Below, in pieces: positions 55,401 to 64,000 of a DNA stretch of 64,000 nucleotides. Position 1 is the first letter of the stretch. Each line of letters starts with the position of its first letter. Below the pieces are notes generated by a model that ran no database searches, was not told the DNA's origin, and was given only the letters and a program-made list of their open reading frames with translations. Made by a program: the position numbers and the translations under genes. The stretch lies in the NCBI GenBank assembly GCA_009760855.2, contig WPIO01000028.1, positions 801,001 through 865,000 of the forward strand. Reading direction: 5' to 3'. This DNA comes from Cristatella mucedo. Its lineage: Eukaryota; Bryozoa; Phylactolaemata; Cristatellidae.

Positions 55401-58400
55401 CGAGAGGGTGTGGCACGACTTTGCTGCCACCTAGCTGCTAGGACTTGCTTCGCCCCAGTTCTTCGATTCGTTTCGGTCATTTTCTACCGGTAGCAGCACG
55501 ACTGCCTCGCGAGCATTGGCTAATGTGGTGCATCGCCAAACTGGCTATTGGCAGACAGCGGTGAGGGAAGTGACCATCGCGGACCGTAGGCATGCTGGCT
55601 TCCCAGGAATGTGAGCACAGTGACCGATCGTACTTACTGAGTCTTAACAAGTGGCTAAGGCTGAAACTGATTTAGAAGCGTAATTTTTTTCGACTCAGTC
55701 GCTACTGTACCTTGTGTACACAGCGACGCTGGAGGTACGATGTCCTTCCCCAACCGGACTCGAAGTATGCTAAGCACGTGACTCATGGCAGCCATCTAGT
55801 CATCAGCCATCAGCTAACTAGTCGGAAACCTACGATGTTCGTGTGAGCACGAGTCATGTGACCGTATCATAGACGCACTCCTTACTTTCGGCTAGGTACA
55901 GTATGCCTGCTACGCCTCGTTCAATACAGCCGAAGTCGTTCTTGAAACCCAAATCGGAGGGGGTGCTTTATCATTCATCGTACTCTCTTCGTCACGTCGC
56001 ATAGTGGCCCCCCACAAAGTCAATGTTCTGAGAAGCTGGTTTGACATCCCTTGTTGAGCTTTTCCAAGCTTGTGCATGCTGCCACTAACCACACGTGCAT
56101 ACTGACCCTGTGCATGCCACCCCTAACCATGCTATTCATGTTGCTTATCAAGCATGATATTACTCACCATTCAATCGCGGCTCCTTTTGCAGCAAATGTA
56201 GAGCACCTAGAAAGAGATTGAGTTCTCTGAGGGTGCTTTATTGAGTGCATTATTATTATTATTATTCTGCAAGTCTGTAGAAGGCACGTAGTGAGTTGAG
56301 AGCCATTATTTTATTGGCTGGTGCTTCTTTGTAATATGAGCTCGAGTCCACGTCTGTCTGCCATCTGTAGTCTCTGGAACTCTGTGGCAGGTGTACATAC
56401 AGCTGCATTGACAGGTGCTTGCCCCGACCAAGGTCTGGCTAAGGTCGTGGGCTCGAATCCCAAGGCATATGTGAAGCGCCTGAATAGTGATTAAGCTCTC
56501 TTGGGGCGCCATACAAATGAACTATATTATTTCTGTATCATTCTCATTCCATATCGACCTTCTGTTAGTCTGCTGCCCGTCGTCTGCGCGTGATCGTCCT
56601 AGGTGACCGGCGTGGTTTGTACTTATAATTTTTAGAAACCTTCATTTGCTGCTTGTGGCTGTTGGGAGCCTTCAGGCCTTCCAACAACTGAACTATACAG
56701 GCCCGAGCAATCTATCTGACCAGTCTTTTGGCCTCAGTCAAGCGTTTGGTGGGGCTTCGGTAAGCACCAGCTTGCGTGCAGTGTTTTTGCTTTTTTTTTC
56801 CTGATTCGGTATATAGATTGTTGTGAAAGTTGACTCACTCACATGCTATTGGCTCTTGGATTAAGTTGTAGCCTGGGGTGGCTGTCATTTTGCATGCCTG
56901 TGAAAGCAGCTCAGATGCAACCGTGTCCACCGCTCTGGCGGTAACTTACACAATCGTTAACCGTGTTAACTTACGTATACCAATGCTACCCCCATCTTCG
57001 AGTTTCCAACTGAGTGCAAAAGAAGTATCGGGACTGTCCTGGTACGTTTTTTAGACCCGGGGCTGCTTGTTTGCCCTATGTTCACGGCCGATTTGCTCAT
57101 CATGAAACTAGATGCAGTCGTACAAATTTTTGGCTCATGGTGCACCAGCAAAGCCTGCATATGTGCCTTGGTACAGGTAGTGGTTGTTTCTAAGGTCCCG
57201 TGCCTTGTTTCTTACCGTTCTTAAGGTACTCGGAAGTGTCCTATAGGTTTTGGTCCCTGTGGAAACCAAGTGCAACAACCTCCTGGACAATCATAAGACC
57301 CAGCATCCAAATAATTTATAGCTCTTGGTATTGGTATGTTTGTGGATGTCTGGGGCTTAGCTGGAGCTTGCACCGTCCAACGTTGGTGTGAGCAATTTGT
57401 TGCTTTCTTTATGTATAATGATGATATGCAGAAAGGCAACTATAGTTCGAAATCTGCAAACATGTTGCCTTTTGCTGATCGCTTTCCCCGATTCTGGATC
57501 TTCAGGTCGAGCGGCTAAATGATCTTGCCCGCGAGTTCCTCAGCGTTGACGGTGAGGTGATATATGAGAAAACTGTAAATCCGTTTCTATTGGCACTCAG
57601 CGAAAGCATTCTGTTATCAGGGTGTGACCAGGCATCAACTTCCAGCTCGCGTGTCACCGACGAGGCAAGTGAAGCAAATGTGCTCGCTGTTTTTTAACTT
57701 CCGAGCCTGTAGGGCTTTCTGATGTGTGGCATAACGTTTAGAGCTCATCGATTGTGTGGTCTGTCGCATTTTTTGTGTCGACGTTTTGTGGAGCATGAAT
57801 GATTAACCAATCTGCATGCCTTGTCTTAGTAAGCTTGGAAATTTGCATTTAGCTTTTTAACTATGGAAACCCTTAGTGTGTACAATTGCATTGTAGGAAT
57901 CGGGTCGTGAGCTGAAGAGCAAAGTTGGCAATGCAAGCTCGGTGTCCGAAAGTTGTGAAGTATGTACATTCGCAAAAAAAACGGACTGTCAACTAAGCTT
58001 CCTGCATATTGTATTTGCTTTATGCTGTAGTTACTTGTATCTTTTATAGCACTTAGCTCGATTTGTGTTAGTATCTTGCTTGTATTGTTCACGCAGGCCC
58101 GACCCCCACCCAAGGCTTTATCTGTTCAGACATTTTTGGTTGATGAAAAAGACTTAAATTTCTATCAAGGTACTTTACAAAATGCCGTAGGGCTCGAGCT
58201 CAAGCCCCCCCCCCCACCACCCCGATCATGGTCGGTAAAGGCAAGCATCTTGCTCCAGTGCCAGACTATGTTTTAAGCGATGCTATGGCTGAGTGCTCGT
58301 AGTAGTTGTCCTCCCTGCCAGAACTTATGTAAGTCTAATTGATCGAGTAGAATTTGCTGACCTCCGAAGTAATACTAGTACAGCACCCAATTTGCAACCA

Positions 58401-61400
58401 AAGCATGCATGCACATTCAGGTAGTTCATGGGGATTTGGCTCTACTACACAAGTGGAAGTGTAAAGCCTGGGGCCATCAGCCCAACTCGGACTGCTGTAG
58501 AGCAGAAGTCGCATAGAAATCTGCTATAGAGCAGAATGTTCGCATGATGACCCATGACCCCATCTGGTAATGAAAACATGCCGTTGAACAAAATTCTCTC
58601 GGATTCCTGGACGTTTCTTGTGCAGTATTGCGTTGGTTCTTCATTGAAATTCTTCGGGATATTATTTAGGTGAGAAGATTTCTTCTCACCTAAATCAGCT
58701 TTCTCATAAGCAAGCTAGGCCTGTGTAACTCACGGGAGAGCCAAAGTAAGCTGTGTTAGGAAATAAGTCTCACACCGAGGTTTGGGGTTAGAAAATATTT
58801 AAGGGCGAGCGGTTCTTGTGGTGCCCCCTGGAGATATTATATGTGCTCTCTGTAAGAACCTGCTTGGCACTTATTTGGCCAATATTTATTTGTTGCTTCA
58901 TATTCTTAATGTTAATCTCCATTCGCTTTGCATTCAGTCTGGGAATTCGTTTAATTCCTTTTGGTTATTTAATACTGTTTGACCTCTTGCTAATAATAAT
59001 AATAATTATTATTATTATAATAATGCACTTGATAAAGCGCCCTCAGAGAACTTAATCTCTCTTTAGGCGCTTTACATTTGCTGCAAAGGGACATGCAATT
59101 GAATGGTAAGTAAAATCATGCTTGAAAAACAAACAAAATGAATAACATGGTTAGGGGTGATATGCACAGGGTCAGCATGCAAATGTGGTTAGTGGCAGCA
59201 TGCACAGTGTCAGCACGCATAAGCACGTGAAGGACGAATCACAGTGACCCACTAAATGCTGTCCTAAATAGGTGTGTTTTAAAGTTCCTTTTAAATGTGG
59301 TCAGGTCAAGGGATGTTCTGACGCAGGTAGGGAGGGAGTTCCAGGCTTTGGGAGCATATGAACTAAATGCAAGGTCTCCAAAGGATTTAAGGTTTGTATG
59401 AGGTATTTCTAGACTGTTGGATTCCGAAAAGCGGGTGGTACGATGCTTAGCCTGATGGGGTAGTATATCTGACAGATAGGCTGGAGCCATAGAATGAAGG
59501 GACCTAAAAGTGAGCGACAAAACCTTGAAGTCAATCCCCTGCTTGACTAGTAGCCAGTGCAGGTCAGCGAGAAGTGGTGTAATGTGGCAACTGCGACGCT
59601 CACGACAGACAAGCCTAGCTGCAGAGTTTTGCACCAGCTGCAATCGCCTGATCGCACATGCTGGTAGGCCAGTAAGCAGTGAGTTGCAGAAGTCGAGACG
59701 GGATGTCACGAATGCATGGACCAACTTAGACGTGGTATCGTTATCTAAACAAGCCCGAATTTTAGCAATGTCATGAAGCTGAAAATAGGCAGATTTGACT
59801 GTGGAGCTGATACTTTTTATGGTCGTCTAACGAGAGGTCGCTTTGGAATATGACACCTAGATTTCGAGCTGATTCTACTGGAGATATGCTGGCAGAGCCA
59901 ATTTTGAGTCAGCCTTTCCAATCTCTGAATCACACTGGGTGTGCCCATAACTAGTAAGTTAGTTTTATCATCGTTTAGTTTTAAGATAATCACCTTTAAT
60001 GTGCAGTATTATCTCCATCGGCAAATACTAGCTTACGCTGTAGACGTGGCTGCTGTGGACGCTGAGATCACTGATGATTCACCAGCAATTGCTGGGCGAA
60101 AAGTGTCAAACATTGAAGAATCGAGTGAAATATGTTCTTTGGACCATTGAGCAAAGTCCAAGTCGGCTGCTAGGTAACTTGTAACTTGCTTTGCCACTTT
60201 TAGCTGCAACTCTTGTGACGTACCATGTTGTGATGTTTTTTCTCAAAGTTTGTGCCGGATTTTCCTGGCAGCTAGTCATCAATGATCGCCTTCGTTGCAG
60301 ATCCTCACGGACAGCAGGACTCACAACACAGCATTGCTGCCCAATTTTATCTGGAGGCGTTCAGAGCGTGCAGCTACTATTACCTCCACGAGGGTGTTGA
60401 TAGCAACCTTGAAAAAGCTTGCCAATCAGCTGGAATTACTATCCAATTCATAGGTTTGTTTTTGTTACTGCTATTGGCTTACGCTGGCCATGCTATTAGC
60501 AGAAGCCGTTGCACACGAACGTTCTTGGTAGACGCTCGCTGACATGGCGTGGTTTTTATTTCGGTTCTGGATCCTCTGTTCGTTTCCGGATCCTGTCAGA
60601 ATACTCGTGGTCGCAGCAGCCAACCACTCACTTTGAATTCTTTTCGTGCCATTCATTCTGAAATGCCATTCATAACGTGGTCCCGAACGATTGGCACTGG
60701 TAGCAACAGGCCGGCGGCAAGAATGGATGGGCGACCCTCTTAGCTGTGCTGTTTATTGGCATCCTGCGAGTCGTGGAACACATTTGCTGCAACTCGTAGT
60801 ATGAAAACCTTGTGTGAAACCTGAGTGTGTGCTCACACAGCACTGCTGCCTTCGGTGAATAATGTGCAGAAAAAATGGGTATAAATGTTCCTGGTGCTAG
60901 GCTCTACATCAGACAAGCTACAATGTCGCATATGTGTCTGTCGGTGACTGACCGAGCTGATGGCTTGTTAATGCAAGTAGCAGTAACTTTGTGGCATGCA
61001 CGTCCCGTGCATGCTGTGCTTGCTCTTCTTGTGATACTTGTTGCTGCCTCTAGGATGAAGAGAGTATTTCTATTTCCTTGAAAGGTCTTCAGGGAAGGCG
61101 GACGAGATACCAGGAAAAGGACGTGTCACAGCTACGCGTTGACGTACAGCGGTTGCACCCGAGCAAACATGTTGGCCATTGCACACCCATACCGGTCAGC
61201 CATCTTCCCAAGGTAAGTTCGACTAAATACTAGCTGATTTAACAGCCTCTTTTTGTATAGCGACAGAAGAGCTTTTACGGCTATCACCACCGATTGCAGT
61301 GGCGATAAAGGTTCGTCCACCACAGGATTCGAAACCACGGCCTCGGGGCCGAGGTCTTGAAAAGCAACCGCCTTACTTAGTGAGCCATTACGGCTCAGAG

Positions 61401-63643
61401 CTTGTCGTACCGGTCTCCTGTCTATGTGGCATCAGCATTTACTTAGAGCGTGTCGTAATGTGTATGTAAGTGTCGATATGATATATATGACAGCTATATA
61501 TAATAATATGACATATTAGTAGTATCATATGTAAGTGTCGATGCAAGTCGTCGATATGACCGTCGGACACAAGGCTCAATATTGTGCTTATAAATAAAGC
61601 TGCCACAGCCTAACAACTGTCCTATCAGCCGTTGACTGCATTGAATACGGGTGTTTTTGCTGCACGTTGATGCAAACATTCAGATCCATACTGCCATTAA
61701 TGTGATGGTGCTCCAATATCTGCACCGGAAAAGGCCCGTTAATCATGATAAATATTAAGTGAATAATAAAATAAATATTAGCTGACTTGGCAACCTCGTT
61801 TTTATAACGGCTGAAAACTCTAAACAGCTTTCCACTACTTGGAGGTGGCAATAAAGGATCGCTAACTGCAGGGCTCGAACCCACGACCTCGTTCGTGAAA
61901 AGCAAGCACCTTACCTGATCTGGGCATCGTGACAATCCTGCCGCCACCGAATTTCAGTGTGTTGCAGGTGGTCATCTCTCAATTCATTGCATTTTCTCTG
62001 TCTTACTCGAACCAAGAGTTTGTCGTTACCAAAGAATTGAAATTTTGCATTTTTCTGCCAAGTAAAGTGATCACAAATCTTCGAGGGTCCGGTGGGTGAC
62101 ATTTTGCCAAAACCAGCATTTTTGCTGTACGCTGCTTGCTCAGTGAGGGGCGTTTTCTTAGCCACGCCGAAAATGTTCTGCTCCCCAACTGCACCTAATT
62201 ACTGGCTAATTTTGGTTCTATAGCGGCTTCAAATGATTAGTTACTCGGTGAAGCCGACCTTCCTATCGCATAGTGCAACCATCTACAGCAGACGATCCTA
62301 TCCGCTTGGTGTTTGTTCTGGCTCGTTCTAGTTTTTGGTAGGCAGCAAGGTTTGATTCTGAAAAGGTGTCAAAAGTTTTTTTAAATTGCAGATTTATGCT
62401 CTGAAATTATTCCACTTTGCTCATTTCTGCCCTTGAATGGCTTTATGGTCATGCCTCTATGTCTGCACATGGTGTGGTCCATCGATTTCGTTGTTAAGGA
62501 TTGCACTCCAGAGCCATTAAGCTTGTAGCCCTGTCAGCTTAGGAATACTTACTGCCTCTCCTAGGCTGCATGAATACTTTCGGCCCCGATTGTATTACTT
62601 CTGTTGTTATTCTGTGGAGAAAATTTTTGCATCTAGTGACTTCTTGCTGAGAATATGATGCTGGTTTATTCAGGATGTAGCCTTAAATGACGACACGCTG
62701 CTTGAAAACGTTTTGATATCGCCAACTGAAAGCTGGACCGTCACCGACCTTGCCGTCGAGCAGCAGGCTGCAATTCTGGCTACTTGGTGAGGCCAAGTGT
62801 CATCGTTGGTTCCAGCGCACTTATTTGCTGGTTATTTGCTTTTTTTTTAAACGTGTGCTTCCGGCAGTGGGCGCCAGCTGTTGCCTGGTGAACTGGATAC
62901 CGAGCTGTGCGATTCATGTAGAAAGAGTTAAGTTCTCTCGATCTTAGTAGCCGATTCGACGTGTTCTGACAAAATGAAGCAGCTGAATCAGGTAATATTG
63001 GTATCATTATTCCGGGCGCATGAAGACTTTAAATCTTTCCTACTCAGCCTATGATTGGGATTTGCAGTTTTAGCATCAGAACATTGGGACTCAGAAGAAA
63101 TTCTTGTCTGGTCATTTGGGTCAGCAGCTTGGTATTAAGGGTCTTGCTGCTAGTGCTCGCTGATAAGCAGCCTTTGCGCGCTGCGGAATGCTTGTGTGGT
63201 TAAGTCTGTTGTACTTGCTCCGCTGGCATGGTGACTGTGCCACGAATGTGCAAGCAGGTGCTGCTCGGTACTATGTGAGTGGTTTGCCTGTCTTGGAATG
63301 CTGCTGCTGCATTGGTTCAGCAGCAGTGCTAGTGCAACTGCTCAGCGATCAGGTCTTTTGCAGTGAGAACAATATGATTGTTAAAGCTGAGTCATCTGAC
63401 ATCGTCAACGAGGAAACGCTGGCATATCTCAGCGTAGGTGGTTTCTTTGATTGCTTTTCCTTGCATATGTTGGGAGCACGCAAATCCCGCTTGTATCATT
63501 GCAGCAGAGGCGATTTCTTTTTCGCACAGTACCTGCTGGCACACCCTCGAAGCTGGTGCATCCAGGCTAAGTCTTTGGCCATGCGAAGCGTGACCGAGTC
63601 GGACAGCAGCCGACGAGCCGAGAGGTCGCTGCACCAGCTGGAG
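52459..63643 (+). CDS. Unidentified multi-exon protein gene, divergent from DRC7, 3' partial
   Basis: I do not recognise this protein. Exons inferred from open frames, splice signals and phase: 52459-52573 (ATG at 52459 or 52462), 53994-54135, 56669-56759, 57506-57664, 57897-57959, 60007-60124, 60301-60453, 62392-62447, 62674-62786, 63364-63643, then a strong donor (gtaggc) and the window end. All ten chain in phase for 430 codons without a stop. Sequence features: MSDHEALRAKEASIFCG near the start; HIAGCDWGNVLADSTCRQAL; LNDLAREFLSVDGEVIYEKT; an aromatic/Cys segment AFRACSYYYLHEGVDSNLEK; LNDDTLLENVLISPTESWTV; and AQYLLAHPRSWCIQAKSL. Mostly helical, Leu/Ala/Cys-rich, soluble, without a signal peptide or clear membrane segment. 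The intron after 57664 uses a GC donor (GAG, then gcaagt). A short open stretch with splice-like ends at 61093-61212 does not fit the phase chain and was left out. Individual exons are uncertain; that a real + strand gene lies here is much more secure. Confidence 0.6.
52574..53993. other. First intron of the unidentified plus-strand gene
   Basis: Donor gtaggc at 52574, acceptor tttcattgcag before 53994. Minus-strand frames of 147 codons (53088-52645) and 110 codons (53651-53319) lie here; neither resembles a known family, so they are not called. No transposon was seen. Confidence 0.4.
54540..54650 (+). mobile_element. CR1/L2-like LINE pol fragment
   Basis: Encodes [17 protein letters not shown], matching [17 protein letters not shown] in the copy at 16.9 kb. 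It is followed immediately by a SINE insertion. Confidence 0.6.
54645..54800 (+). mobile_element. tRNA-derived SINE, family A
   Basis: Head with box A-like 'ggtagcccaggaggtaatgtg' and box B 'cggttcgagtcctg', then 'ggtcgatcctttattgac', 'agccgtaaaggttcttctg' and 'gttaaatcagctt'. The most complete family-A body in plus orientation. Confidence 0.7.
56070..56267 (+). mobile_element. CR1/L2-like LINE 3' end with (ATT)n tail
   Basis: 3' UTR 'gcatgctgccactaaccac', 'gcatactgaccctgtgcatg', 'ttgcagcaaatgtagagcacc', the terminal motif 'agaaagagattgagttctctg' and the ATT tail (56,250-56,267). Confidence 0.75.
56390..56535 (+). mobile_element. tRNA-derived SINE with LINE-like tail, family B
   Basis: 'gtcgtgggctcgaatcccaagg' as box B, then 'gcgcctgaatagtgattaagctctcttggggcg' and 'catacaaatgaac', that is, the LINE-type tail. 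Confidence 0.7.
58130..58268 (-). mobile_element. tRNA-derived SINE with LINE-like tail, family B
   Basis: Plus orientation: 'gacttaaatttctatcaaggtactttac' tail, inverted box B disturbed by a C homopolymer (58,204-58,216), then 'ggcaagcatcttgctccagtgccag'. Confidence 0.55.
58664..58695. repeat. Perfect 15-bp inverted repeat with 2-nt loop
   Basis: Left arm atttaggtgagaaga (58664-58678), loop TT, right arm its exact reverse complement (58681-58695). Located in the intron between exons 57897-57959 and 60007-60124. Confidence 0.95.
58990..59995 (-). mobile_element. CR1/L2-like LINE, 5'-truncated, longest copy
   Basis: Minus-strand frame 59724-59239 (161 codons) encodes the pol C-terminus ([72 protein letters not shown]). 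Further upstream, after a frameshift, RT residues LKLNDDKTNLLVMG are readable at about 59,985-59,944. The tail is an AAT/ATT microsatellite at 58,991-59,023. Near-identical over most of its length to 16495-17345. Confidence 0.88.
61225..61395 (-). mobile_element. tRNA-derived SINE, family A
   Basis: 'gctgatttaacagcctctttttg', 'cgacagaagagcttttacggctatcaccacc', 'aggattcgaaaccacggcctc', 'aagcaaccgccttacttagtgagcc': the full inverse of a tRNA-like head plus body. Confidence 0.75.
61775..61935 (-). mobile_element. tRNA-derived SINE, family A
   Basis: 'tagctgacttggcaacctcg', 'ggctgaaaactctaaacagc', 'cagggctcgaacccacgacctc', 'aaaagcaagcaccttacctg'. Close relative of 61225 and 13715. Confidence 0.75.
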
Positions 63644-64000
63644 GTAGGCGTTTCTTGCTAGTCGAGTTGGTGCTGCCTGTAGGTCGGGAAAAGACGAGGG
63701 TGTGCTGGTATGAACCGGCATTAAACTATGCCGTCGAGCAGTGGCACTAGGCAGGCTTGAATGCTTGTCGGAATGCTTCCAGTTGGTCGAGGTCAGAGTG
63801 CAGCATATCTTAACTTGGTGTCAGCATTTGTACCCTTTGTTCGTGCCTGGATGGCCTCCGGGTGCTGCATGTAGAGCAGGAGCAGCCCTCTCATGGCTCT
63901 TAAATGGTAATTGGTGATGGCTCTGCTTTGAGGAGGCCAGTTGCTCCAGCAGAGCTTCACAGGATATTGACAACAGCTGCAGAACAGCATCGGGCAGCTG
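63644..64000. other. Intron of the unidentified gene running off the window
   Basis: Begins with a consensus donor (gtaggc). No further exon or repeat is recognisable before the window ends. Confidence 0.45.

Larger units (their letters stand above)
54136..56668. other. Intron of the unidentified gene with LINE and SINE copies
   Basis: Contains a small plus-oriented LINE pol fragment (about 54,540-54,650, with [16 protein letters not shown]), a SINE (54645-54800), a LINE tail (56070-56267) and another SINE (56390-56535). 54,800-56,050 shows no feature. Confidence 0.5.
57960..60006. other. Intron of the unidentified gene, half filled by a LINE
   Basis: Donor gtatgt at 57960. Holds the SINE at 58130, the inverted repeat at 58664 and the LINE at 58990-59995, whose antisense RT reaches almost to the acceptor at 60006. 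Confidence 0.5.
60454..62391. other. Intron of the unidentified gene with two SINEs
   Basis: Donor gtttgt at 60454, acceptor taaattgcag before 62392. Contains SINEs at 61225-61395 and 61775-61935 and a TA-rich stretch near 61,480-61,510. The open stretch 61093-61212, flanked by splice-like signals (cttcag, gtaagt), could be an alternative exon but breaks the phase. Confidence 0.45.

Noticed and set aside
61093-61212. Candidate 40-codon exon with cttcag and gtaagt borders
   Set aside because: Open in phase 0/0 but the neighbouring exons (60453 and 62392) join directly in phase 1, so including it breaks the frame. It could be an alternative exon.

Overview
This is eukaryotic nuclear DNA, almost certainly from an animal. 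Three genes with many introns fill the window. All visible introns are GT-AG except one GC-AG. The background is moderate in GC and crowded with dinucleotide microsatellites, CR1/L2-like LINE fragments, tRNA-derived SINEs and one hAT-type MITE. A flagellar axoneme gene (DRC7) points to an organism with motile cilia. The single WDR62/MAPKBP1-type gene would fit an invertebrate or early-branching animal, because vertebrates carry two paralogues. I cannot fix the phylum from sequence alone; a sponge or other marine invertebrate would fit.

Region 1 (about 1-38,050, + strand) is a WDR62/MAPKBP1 orthologue. I could assemble 27 exons (628 to 38,046) whose splice phases all agree and which give 1,451 residues. 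Only the first exon or exons lie upstream of the window. The N-terminal two thirds of the exons encode the double WD40 propeller. The rest is a low-complexity scaffold tail that ends in a conserved coiled-coil/dimerisation block.

Region 2 (39,162-51,978, - strand) is DRC7 (CCDC135), a dynein regulatory complex subunit, convergent with the first gene. Fifteen exons were assembled by eye. One conserved block of about 46 residues is missing between two of them. The same intron holds a LINE remnant and a 59-bp tandem duplication that copies the 3' splice site of the next exon. A close match to the RFX X-box (ciliary promoter element) lies 18 bp upstream of the DRC7 start codon.

Region 3 (52,459 to beyond 63,643, + strand) is a gene I do not recognise. 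Ten exons chain in phase for 430 residues and the gene runs off the window. It is divergent from DRC7, with only 480 bp between the two start codons, so a shared promoter is likely and a ciliary role is a reasonable but unproven guess.

Introns carry most of the remaining sequence: at least fifteen LINE fragments of one CR1/L2-like family, two tRNA-headed SINE families (one sharing its 3' tail with the LINE), a 396-bp hAT MITE with TIRs and an 8-bp target duplication, and long GA/TC, TG/CA and TA microsatellites. No bacterial features, CRISPR arrays, rRNA genes or intact tRNA genes were seen.
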